From Campylobacteraceae bacterium (GTDB lineage: Bacteria > Campylobacterota > Campylobacteria > Campylobacterales > Campylobacteraceae), in NCBI GenBank assembly GCA_031258205.1, contig JAIRNE010000008.1, forward strand, positions 1-39,881: a DNA stretch of 39,881 bases. The letters are read 5' to 3'. This document shows, one piece after another, positions 1-7,900 of the stretch (position 1 is the first letter of the stretch; each line of letters begins with the position of its first letter). The notes below the pieces were generated by a model that did not search any database, was not told the DNA's origin, and worked only from the letters and a program-made list of their open reading frames with translations. Both the position numbers and the translations under genes were made by a program.

Positions 1-1
1 C

Positions 2-112
2 GCCGAACTAATAGAAAAAAACAGTGAGAAAAACGAAGTTGTTAAGGCAAAAATAGAGCTGGAGACACATAATGAAAGCGATGCTATTGCTATTTTGCGC
101 CGTTATCTTTAG
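2..112 (+). CDS. C-terminal end of a probable i-spanin (Rz-like), cut by the window edge
   Basis: An open frame enters the window at base 2 and ends at a TAG at 110-112, giving 36 residues that are charged, Leu/Ile-spaced and likely coiled coil. The next gene begins at base 72, inside this frame but in another phase, and encodes a small lipoprotein. Overlap of an i-spanin end with an o-spanin start is the classical Rz/Rz1 layout of phage lysis cassettes, and a lysozyme gene follows within 1 kb. The inner-membrane anchor expected at the N-terminus lies outside the window, so the identity rests on position and composition only. Confidence 0.5.
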   Translation, partial: AELIEKNSEKNEVVKAKIELETHNESDAIAILRRYL

Positions 113-305
113 CGGCTGCACAAGTACCGTTTATATACCAAAGCCTTGCGAGGTTGAGCTACCCGCACGGCTTTATGACGGTCTTAAATGCGGCTGGATT
201 AAGGACGATAAAGCTTTTGCCTTATGCGTAGTTAATAAGGACAAAGACAAAGATACGGATTATGACAATCTAAAAATAGCATTTGAAAAATGCAAAGGAG
301 AGTGA
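72..305 (+). CDS. o-spanin-like outer-membrane lipoprotein (Rz1-like)
   Basis: The protein has 77 residues with a short hydrophobic signal (about residues 3-13) and a clear lipobox, F-S-G-C, at residues 13-16, so Cys16 should be lipidated. The mature part begins with T-S-T-V-Y-I-P-K-P-C and contains several Cys residues and a Lys/Asp-rich stretch. The gene starts inside the preceding frame, as o-spanins do. In known spanin systems the outer-membrane lipoprotein pairs with the i-spanin to fuse the two membranes after the endolysin has degraded the wall. It is somewhat longer and poorer in proline than textbook Rz1. A generic phage lipoprotein is the alternative. Confidence 0.6.
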   Translation: MKAMLLLFCAVIFSGCTSTVYIPKPCEVELPARLYDGLKCGWIKDDKAFALCVVNKDKDKDTDYDNLKIAFEKCKGE

Positions 306-306
306 A

Positions 307-390
307 ATGACAGCCTTTATTACATCTTTGGCGGTTTTAGCTCTAATGCTTTTAGTTTTGGCGTACGCATATTTAAAGGACGAAAAATGA
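307..390 (+). CDS. 27-residue single-pass membrane peptide
   Basis: A 27-codon frame (M-T-A-F-I-T-S-L...) starts one base after the o-spanin stop, behind a GGAG at 298-301. Its stop overlaps the next ATG at 387 (ATGA). About 20 residues are hydrophobic, followed by a charged K-D-E-K tail, so it should be a single membrane helix. Its place inside the lysis cassette suggests a role near lysis, such as a holin accessory, but no family is recognised. A peptide of the same length and build lies at 14906-14989. Confidence 0.6.
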   Translation: MTAFITSLAVLALMLLVLAYAYLKDEK

Positions 391-692
391 AAAAAGTAAT
401 GATATCTCAACCTATGAAAGGTAAGACGATAGAAGAGATAAGAGCTGAAAGAGAAGAGACTAAAACAAGATTAAATGAGTTGGGCTATGAAGTTATAGAT
501 ACCATTATCCCTGAAGCAGAAAAAGTATCTACGAATAATAAAGCTTTATGGTTTTTGGGCAAATCGTTGCAGTTAATGTCTGAGGTTGATTTAGTTTATT
601 TTATGAAAGGCTGGGATAAAGCAAGAGGTTGTCTTATAGAAAAACAAGCAGCTGAAAATTATGGATTAGAAATTATAGAGCAACTAAAATGA
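387..692 (+). CDS. DUF4406 / nucleoside 2-deoxyribosyltransferase-like phage protein
   Basis: The protein has 101 residues and opens with K-V-M-I-S-Q-P-M-K-G-K, the typical N-terminal signature of the DUF4406 family. It contains the later family motif around residues 76-88 (Y-F-M-K-G-W-D-K-A-R-G-C) followed by E-K-Q-A-A-E-N-Y-G. These small phage and plasmid proteins have the fold of nucleoside 2-deoxyribosyltransferases, but the substrate is generally unknown. The start overlaps the previous stop and the stop overlaps the next start at 689, so the gene is translationally coupled on both sides. Its presence between spanin and lysozyme genes is not explained by the family's expected function. 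Confidence 0.75.
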   Translation: MKKVMISQPMKGKTIEEIRAEREETKTRLNELGYEVIDTIIPEAEKVSTNNKALWFLGKSLQLMSEVDLVYFMKGWDKARGCLIEKQAAENYGLEIIEQLK

Positions 693-850
693 AAAAGATA
701 AAAGGTTTTGGAAAACGAGAAATAAAAGCTTTTAAAAAGCAGATGGGAATGATAAATGAGTTAAGAGAGTTAGGTTTAATCAAAAAACCTAAATTTGACA
801 TCCCTTACGGACCAGATATTTATAAAAATCAAAAAAAAGGCATATTATGA
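689..850 (+). CDS. 53-residue basic hypothetical phage protein
   Basis: A short frame (M-K-K-I-K-G-F-G-K-R...) is bounded by ATGA overlaps with the genes before (689-692) and after (847-850). The product is Lys-rich and mostly helical by composition, with a C-terminal I-P-Y-G-P-D segment. No signal peptide or membrane segment is visible and the family is not recognised. Four-base overlaps on both sides make it very likely to be translated. Confidence 0.6.
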   Translation: MKKIKGFGKREIKAFKKQMGMINELRELGLIKKPKFDIPYGPDIYKNQKKGIL

Positions 851-1296
851 TAGAGATATACACGTTAGAGATACCGCAGTTAAAACAAGACGAGGGTTTT
901 AGAGCTGAAGCTTATCAAGACAGTTTGGGCTATTTAACGCAAGGTTACGGCACAAAACTGCCCTTGTCACAGTATGAAGCGAGCAGAGTTAAAAACCCAA
1001 AAAAGTGGACGGAAAAAGAGGCGGAGGAGCTTTTGGAGTATAGATTAAGAGCCTCCTCAAGAGCTATTGCCAACAAAAAGCCTTTTATGGAAAAACTAAG
1101 CTCGCAAAGACAAAGAGTTATATTTAATATGGCATATCAGTTAGGCGTAATTAAGCTCTTGCTGTTTAAGAAATTCTGGACGGCATTGGAAGAAAGAGAC
1201 TTCGCAAAAGCGGCAGACGAAATGAAAGACAGCAGGTGGTATATGCAAACTCCCAAACGTGCAAACAGATTAATAAACAGGATGTTGGAGGGATAA
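847..1296 (+). CDS. Endolysin, T4-lysozyme-type muramidase (GH24)
   Basis: The 149-residue protein cleaves peptidoglycan between MurNAc and GlcNAc. The T4 lysozyme catalytic triad is recognisable: Glu16 in D-E-G-F-R, Asp25 in Y-Q-D-S, and Thr31 in Y-L-T-Q-G-Y-G, aligning with T4 Glu11, Asp20 and Thr26. The residue matching T4 His31 is Thr36. There is no signal peptide, so release to the periplasm would need a holin. Length fits the family (about 150-165). The start overlaps the previous stop by four bases. It completes the lysis cassette with the spanin genes upstream. Confidence 0.85.
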   Translation: MIEIYTLEIPQLKQDEGFRAEAYQDSLGYLTQGYGTKLPLSQYEASRVKNPKKWTEKEAEELLEYRLRASSRAIANKKPFMEKLSSQRQRVIFNMAYQLGVIKLLLFKKFWTALEERDFAKAADEMKDSRWYMQTPKRANRLINRMLEG

Positions 1297-1297
1297 G

Positions 1298-1834
1298 ATG
1301 GCGGCAAAATATCTTGATGACGTAAAAGAGGTGTTTGAAACCTTGTGGGATTCGGCGTCAGGTAAATTGGAAGGCGAATTTAAAAGATATGGTTTTAAGC
1401 GCGAAGAGTTTATCAAGTACGTTGCGGAAGCTATGAATAATATCCTTGAAAACGCAGTCAAATACCCATTGCAGCTTAAGCAGATGGAGTTAATAGAAAA
1501 GCAGATAGAAGAAGCCGACCAGCTGCTGCCAGAAAAAAGAGCTTTGGCAAAAGCGCAGGTAGCAAGCGAATTTACTAAAGCGATGCTGACATTAAAACAG
1601 ATGCTTGCATATGATGATAATATTTACGCGAAAACCGCAGAGACGCAAGGGCAAATGCTCGGCATGGTGCTCGCAGGCAATGTAGAAATAGATGCCGAAA
1701 AGTGGAGCTCTTTTGCCGCATCCCTTAATGACCTTAAAAATAGAAGCATGAGCGACGATGAGAGGATATTACAGCTAAAAGACAAAGTAAGGGAGATTAC
1801 GCTTGAAACAGCTCCAACTCAGCCTGAACCCTAA
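1298..1834 (+). CDS. Hypothetical phage protein, helical, 178 residues
   Basis: The product is acidic and almost entirely helix-forming, with likely coiled coil around residues 55-110 and a Pro-containing C-terminus. It lacks Cys, signal and membrane segments. It begins one base after the lysozyme stop, and its last 32 bases overlap the next gene, which starts with TTG at 1803. The family is not recognised. Position between lysis and later structural-type genes suggests a virion or assembly protein, but this is inference only. Confidence 0.55.
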   Translation: MAAKYLDDVKEVFETLWDSASGKLEGEFKRYGFKREEFIKYVAEAMNNILENAVKYPLQLKQMELIEKQIEEADQLLPEKRALAKAQVASEFTKAMLTLKQMLAYDDNIYAKTAETQGQMLGMVLAGNVEIDAEKWSSFAASLNDLKNRSMSDDERILQLKDKVREITLETAPTQPEP

Positions 1835-3509
1835 ATATATAATGCCAAGCTTCAGACAATCCGTGTTTTGGAGCGTTATCTCGTACGCGAAAATGTATGA
1901 ACTTTTGCATATGCAGTTGTGGAGAAAAGGCAAATGCCGCTTGCAAGACGGCATAAACGTAACTATTGACGGCGTAGAGTACGGAGCGATAAAAGAGTAC
2001 GATATCAAATCCAGCTCCAAAAAACCTTACAATAGATATACGCATGACTACGGACTTAATCAACTCTTTGTCGGGGGAAATCCGTATAAACATTATGACG
2101 CTCAAGACTTGCCCGATTTGGACGGAGATCATGGCATTCACCATGACGACTGCAAAATTGTGCTAAAGAATAACTTTAGATTTTCGTTTGCACTGCTCGG
2201 CAATAAAAACAGAGGCAAAGACGAACTTCTTGACGATATACCCTTAAGTATTCCTATGCCCGGCTGGCAGTGGGGAACTGCCTATAATCAGACACAAGGG
2301 TGGACGGCATTTTACAAAATAAGAATGTACGACGGCTGGGGAGAAAAGCTTATTGATAACGTAGAGCAGATAGATATCACGGACGAAAACAATGAAACTA
2401 AAAGATACGCGCATATATTTTATACAAACGGTAACGACGGATATATAGAGATGCAAAAAGTAGAGTACGGCATCATAAATCCATCAACGATAATGCCCGT
2501 TTTAGAGTATAAAGAGAAGTTAAATTCTGCAATTGCTACCGTAAATTATCGTGTCGGAAGCCATCAAAGTCAAAAAGAGGTAGAAACTTACGAAGGGTAT
2601 GTGCCAATACCTATGTATATAGAAAAATTCGGCGAGCCTTTGCATATACTGGAAAATATCCAAATGTCCACAAGCAACATTTGGGGTATGACTGCGGGGA
2701 GAGTGTACGTTTTTCCGCGCGGGATAACATTTTTCCTCTCCCCCTCCAAAATGCGAGACGATACAGACCAAGAGTACAATATACACCCTATATCGTATCC
2801 CGGTGCGGACGAAGAGATAAGCGAAGAGATACTTGACGAAACATTCGGAAGCGGCGGCAATAGATATTTTCTGCCGTTAGTAAATAAACAAACAGGCAGA
2901 ACGTTAGCGTCTAAGATAGTTTTTATTGACTATTGGGACAGCATTTTTGAACTCTACGTGCATGAAGATACCGAATGGTACAAAATAGTCATAGCTATGA
3001 TAGTGATAGTGGTAGCGGCGATAATAACCTACTTCTTCCCTCCGTTTGGCATTGCCGCAAAAAGCGCTATTGCCGCAGTTTTAGCGATGGGTGTGTTTAT
3101 AGGAGGCATAGGCGCGCTCTCGGGCAACAAGTGGCTGCAGGCTATAGGCATGGTGATGACTTTGGGAGCTTCCATCTACGGAGGAGCGCAAAGCGTGGCA
3201 ATACAAGGCGCGATGGAAGCGGGTAAAGGAGTATTGACACAGGCGGCAATGCAGGAAGCGGCAAGGGTGGGCATAATGCAAATGCTCCAATACGCGTTTG
3301 CCGAAATGCCTTTAGAGATGTTTTTACAGATTTTTTCTTTATATAACACTCTTAGCGCTCCAACTCCCGAAATGCCAAGCCAACAGCGGCAAAATGAAGA
3401 GAGTAACCGTCCCCAAGTGCAGTTTATGATAAGCGCGAATGAACAGATTGACGAAGTGATGATGATATCAAAAGCGCATGACGATGTTATGAATATGGTG
3501 AAAATATAA
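1803..3509 (+). CDS. Probable phage structural protein with C-terminal membrane segments
   Basis: The 568-residue product starts at TTG 1803, chosen because an AGGGAG sits seven bases upstream. The alternative is ATG 1842, which would lose 13 residues. Residues about 20-385 are soluble and rich in aromatic and acidic residues (many Y-x-x-Y and W-G-W motifs). Residues about 393-465 hold two or three hydrophobic Gly/Ala-rich helices separated by F-F-P-P-F-G-I and G-N-K-W, and the last 60 residues are polar. Such Gly/Ala-rich membrane stretches occur in tail-tip assembly and DNA-ejection proteins. I do not recognise the exact family. A TTG start overlapping the previous gene suggests coupled translation. 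Confidence 0.6.
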   Translation: MKQLQLSLNPKYIMPSFRQSVFWSVISYAKMYELLHMQLWRKGKCRLQDGINVTIDGVEYGAIKEYDIKSSSKKPYNRYTHDYGLNQLFVGGNPYKHYDAQDLPDLDGDHGIHHDDCKIVLKNNFRFSFALLGNKNRGKDELLDDIPLSIPMPGWQWGTAYNQTQGWTAFYKIRMYDGWGEKLIDNVEQIDITDENNETKRYAHIFYTNGNDGYIEMQKVEYGIINPSTIMPVLEYKEKLNSAIATVNYRVGSHQSQKEVETYEGYVPIPMYIEKFGEPLHILENIQMSTSNIWGMTAGRVYVFPRGITFFLSPSKMRDDTDQEYNIHPISYPGADEEISEEILDETFGSGGNRYFLPLVNKQTGRTLASKIVFIDYWDSIFELYVHEDTEWYKIVIAMIVIVVAAIITYFFPPFGIAAKSAIAAVLAMGVFIGGIGALSGNKWLQAIGMVMTLGASIYGGAQSVAIQGAMEAGKGVLTQAAMQEAARVGIMQMLQYAFAEMPLEMFLQIFSLYNTLSAPTPEMPSQQRQNEESNRPQVQFMISANEQIDEVMMISKAHDDVMNMVKI

Positions 3510-3555
3510 AAAAAGGCGAAAAGAGCCTAATAAAATTAAAAATAAGGAGCTTAAG

Positions 3556-3777
3556 ATGTTTGGCAACATTATGGACTTTTTTAACAAAAATTCGCAGGGA
3601 ATCGGCGCGATTGGTAATCTTTTGGGTTCTGTAGGGCAGGCTTACGACTCTTACAAAACTGCAAAATACAACAAAAAGCTTATGGATATGAATAAGCAGT
3701 ATTTTCAATGGAGTTTGGACAAACAAAAAAAGAACGATGAAAGCTTTAACAAAGGCTTTAATCTCAATCTTGTGTGA
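3556..3777 (+). CDS. Small hypothetical phage protein, 73 residues
   Basis: An AAGGAG about seven bases before ATG 3556 supports this start. The N-terminal third is Gly/Ile-rich and amphipathic (M-F-G-N-I-M-D-F-F...G-I-G-A-I-G-N-L-L-G), and the rest is Lys/Gln/Tyr-rich and helical. Small virion proteins in short-tailed phages have similar composition, but no family is recognised. It lies between two probable structural genes and ends eight bases before the next start. Confidence 0.55.
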   Translation: MFGNIMDFFNKNSQGIGAIGNLLGSVGQAYDSYKTAKYNKKLMDMNKQYFQWSLDKQKKNDESFNKGFNLNLV

Positions 3778-3785
3778 GGTGAGAG

Positions 3786-4952
3786 ATGAAACTTCAATAT
3801 CTACAGCCGATAAGCAATGCGAGCGGTTGGGGCGCAGGACTGGCAGCACTTGGCAAAGGCGTTAAAGACACGGCAAATTGGTCGTTAGAGAGAATGGATA
3901 AGGACAAGGAACATGCACGCGCCGATAAAACTTTAGAAAATCAAACAAATCTTACGGGTGCACAAGTAGGAAATCTCAATGCCAATACGGATGCAACAAA
4001 TCAGAATATAGCCTTTAATAAAGAACTGCATCCTTATAATTTACAATATCGTCAAACTCAAAACGAAATTGCCGATTTGACGAAACGAGCGCAAGAATAT
4101 AAAAATATTGCTTTAAAGCAAGATGCCGATGACATTGAATGGATTAATAAAAATATTCCAAAAGATAGTCGTTCCAAAGCTCTTGTTGAAATAGCCAAAA
4201 AATCCAATCCTTCTTTTTATGAAGGTATGAGCGATGAATATATTATAGCTTTGGCTTTCAAAAACCCTGAGATTTTTGAAAGTGTCAATAAGCTCGGTAC
4301 AACTTATTTTAACATGGGCATAGGTTATGAAGGCGAAAACCAATATGGATATTTTGGTAATCCTTATAACCCAACAATCAAGAAGCCAATGGGAAAATCT
4401 TATGCTACAGATAAAGATGGTAACCCGATGATAGGCAAAGGTTCAGACGGCGATAATTTTACAGCTTTCAATGCCGAGAACCCTGACGGCACCAAACAAG
4501 CAATTATTTACAGTAAAAAGACAGGGGAGTGGATAGATGCAAGCAGCGGAAAAGAGATAAAAAATATTATACTTGACGATGCTGTAGCAAGAGTTTTACA
4601 TAAAAAAGTTTTAGGTAAAGACCCGAGCGGTATTTTTGTGGATAGCGATACGGATATCAGCAGAAGTGTTGGCGGCGGGAAATATGAAACAAACATTAAT
4701 AATTTTGCACCGTATCTTGGTATGTTTGTAGAAGATGCTTTTGATATAGCTTATACTCCTGAAGGTGTACAAATAGTGAAGCTCAATCCAAAATACGCCA
4801 AAAATCCGTCTGCGATTTATAAACAAGCAACTCCTGAAGAAATGGCTAAAGCATGGTCTAATGCCAATATTAATTCGCCCTTTTCGTTAAGTCGTACAGA
4901 AGGGACTATGCCATCTAACAATATGAATTTTAACTTGAATGATTACAAATGA
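3786..4952 (+). CDS. Hypothetical phage virion-type protein, 388 residues
   Basis: GGTGAGAG precedes ATG 3786 and the stop overlaps the next start (ATGA, 4949-4952). Residues 1-30 are Gly/Ala-rich, residues about 40-110 look like a Gln/Asn-rich coiled coil, and the C-terminal half is a mixed alpha/beta domain with many Tyr/Asn/Gly. There is no signal peptide or clear membrane helix. Placement directly before a giant polyvalent protein, and the Ala/Gln/Asn-rich helical N-terminus, resemble internal or ejection proteins of podovirus-like phages. That is an inference; the family is not recognised. Confidence 0.55.
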   Translation: MKLQYLQPISNASGWGAGLAALGKGVKDTANWSLERMDKDKEHARADKTLENQTNLTGAQVGNLNANTDATNQNIAFNKELHPYNLQYRQTQNEIADLTKRAQEYKNIALKQDADDIEWINKNIPKDSRSKALVEIAKKSNPSFYEGMSDEYIIALAFKNPEIFESVNKLGTTYFNMGIGYEGENQYGYFGNPYNPTIKKPMGKSYATDKDGNPMIGKGSDGDNFTAFNAENPDGTKQAIIYSKKTGEWIDASSGKEIKNIILDDAVARVLHKKVLGKDPSGIFVDSDTDISRSVGGGKYETNINNFAPYLGMFVEDAFDIAYTPEGVQIVKLNPKYAKNPSAIYKQATPEEMAKAWSNANINSPFSLSRTEGTMPSNNMNFNLNDYK

Positions 4953-7900
4953 ATAATTTAAAAATCGGAGATTTTTTCAGCGATGACGAATTAACCGGAT
5001 TTGCCGAGAAAGGATTTAGTTTTCAGCAAGTACAGGCTCTTGCTCAAAACAAATACAATAAACAACTTAACTTAAACCCCGTAGAAGTTCCTAAATTTAC
5101 CGCAGAACAGTTTAGCGAAGAGGCAAAGCAAAAACGCAACGAGCGCTTGGACGAGGAGATACTCCATCCAACGCGCGCTATGCTCAAACAAAACGCAGCC
5201 GTTGGTCTTGGTTCGCTTTTAAAATTTAACAGATGGTTAGTAGGTACTGCTAACCCAGCCACATGGACATCGCGCATACGGTATGGCAATAAAGCCGTAG
5301 ATAAAGCCTTTGAAGATATCGGAGGCGATGAGATAAAATTTTGGGACGAGATAGCAAAAGGGTACGAGGATGCAAGAGAGTACGGCATAGGATTAACCGG
5401 CGCTGACCCGATACCTCTTTACGCTGATTTTGTAGGACAAGCAGCCAATCCTATCAATTTTATCGGCGCAAACGGAGGAGCGTATTATAGCGGCGGTAAA
5501 ATTCTTTGGAAAGCAATAGGCGAAAGGTTTTTAATCAATTCGCTTGCGGGCGGCTCTATGGCTGCTTACGAATATAATAACATTTACAAGAAAGATACCG
5601 AAACGACACTTAAAGCCGCCGCTTTTGGCGCTCTTGCCTCTGGAGCTTTGGGGGAGGGCATCAACGGTTTGTTTAGGGGCGCAATTCACGGATACGGCAA
5701 AGTTAAAGATATGCAAATGTATAGGTCGCTGCCAAATATAGAAAATAAGCTTAGCGGTATCTTTGAAGCAAACAAAGACGACCCCGAAAAAGCGTTTAAA
5801 GAGATGGATTTTGATATTAAAGAGTTTTTGAAAAAAAACGCTCATTCATCAAAATCTGTTGAAGAGTTGAATAAAATCCTTAAAAAAATATTTGGCATAG
5901 ATAAACAGAGTACTCCCGAACAGCAAAAAGCATTAGCCGAAGCTATGGACGACCCGCTTTTTGCCGCGAATGAAGACAATCCAACTGAAGCTATAGTTAA
6001 TACTTTTTTGTACGGCGAGAGTTTAGACACAAAATTAACCGTCCTTAATGACCTTGAAAATGACTCTCCAAGCAGTGTTATAGATCAAGAGTTGTATGAC
6101 GGATTGAAAGAGTATAACGCCGAAACCATAAAAATAAAAGGCTTAGATACCATAGGGCAGGAGCTTGCGCAAAAAAGAGCCGAGATTTTTACGGCTTATG
6201 AAAATTCCGTTAATGCTTATGCAAAAGACGTAGAGCTTACGCAGACTTATATCAATAAATTTCCCGACTTTAATATAGAGCAAATCAATGAGCTTGTGTA
6301 CGTAAACAATAAGCCGACTCCCGAAATGCTGCAGATAAGTTCATACATCAATGACGGCGTGAGCGTTCACCCAAGAGCTGCGGGTATGAAGATAATATCT
6401 ATGCTTGAAAGCGAGATAAAACATGGACAAAGAACTCCCGAAGAGTTAGCCGTAAAGCTTAAAGAGCTTGGCTTTGGAGATGAGCAGATAAATGTTTTTG
6501 TGGAGGCTTACGCTAAAAAAGATATAATGATAGCTAAGCAATACATTGATAAAAAAATAGCGGCAAAAGGAGCTGACGATGCAGTTTCAACCATATACCC
6601 CGACGATGGACAAAGACCAAATGGAAGAGTTTCTCCTTTCCAAAATCCCGAAAGAGAAGTGGATGCAGCTTTTGGAGGAGGTGAAGGAGGGAGAAGTAAT
6701 GTCGGAAGCGGAGAGTTATCCCAAAGCCTTGAGGGAACACTTTCAAACAGTGAAAGTACAGGCGTACAAGGATCTGGACAGAGTACTAAGAGCGTTAGCG
6801 ATAGAGGCGGGATACCCAACGACGTTGAGGGATTGGGACGACAGTTACCCTCTGGGCGCTCTGGCGGCAGTGATGGAGGGGTTGGAAAACTCCCAGTGGT
6901 ACAACGTAAAACTCGGGATAGTGATGGGGCTTTACGCCGAGAGTTAGAAGAACCAAAACCAAAAAACGCCGAACCTCTTTCTATATCTAAATTAAGCGTA
7001 CAAATATTTGCAAACGCTTCAGAGAAACAAAAACGCATAAATATCAACGGTAAAAATGTAAATGCCTACGAATTAGACATAGAGGGAACAAAAGCGTATA
7101 TTTACAGCCAAAGCAATGGCAAAAGAGCTAAAAGCAAGAGCGTAACAGTCGTTGATAAAAACGGCAAAGAGTTAGGATTTAACGGACAAGGAAACTTCTT
7201 GGACGCTATAGGCTCGGCAATAATAACGCTAAGATCAGATCGTATGAATATTGATATGGAAAACAAAAAAAAGCTTAGATACGAAGCGTGGGAAAAGAGA
7301 CAAGCGGCACAATCTAAAAAGGAAACAAAAAATGAAGTAAAACCCCAAGAGCCCGAAACAGAGCTTGAAACCCCTATAGACGTTAATGTTGATGCGGCTG
7401 TAAAAGATATAAAGGTACTGTTCGGCGAAAGCGAAGCTAAGGAGAGTTTAAATAAAAACTACAACCTTAACGGTAAAGAACCCATAGAACTAACTAAGGC
7501 TCAAAGAAAAGAGATAAACGCTAAAGTAGATGAGATAATAAAAAAAGAGGTTAAGGATATAACTCATGAGGATAGAGAGATACTGCGTCAATACACGGGA
7601 GAGGGAGGACTTGGAGGCGAGGGATATAACACTCTAAGCCAGCATTTTACGCCGTATCATATCGCCCAAAATATATATAACGCCTTAGAAAATGCGGGCG
7701 TAAAGTTTAACAATGTTCTTGAACCAGCGGCTGGAAGCGGTAACTTTGTAGGAATGAGACCAAATTTAAAATGGACAACTATAGACATTGACGAAAAAGC
7801 TTTTAAAGTTTTACAGAGGCTTTATCCCGAAGCTAACCACTATAACATCTCCTTTGAAGAGTTTAAGGGTAAAGATTTTGATTTAATCATATCTAACGTC

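Noticed and set aside
1797-2144. 115-codon frame on the - strand under the TTG-started structural gene
   Set aside because: Antisense shadow of a well-supported gene, with no start signal.
6508-7047. Long open frame on the - strand opposite the overprinted region (179 codons)
   Set aside because: Its product is Pro/Ser/Leu-rich low complexity with no ribosome binding site. It is open because both + strand frames constrain the bases.
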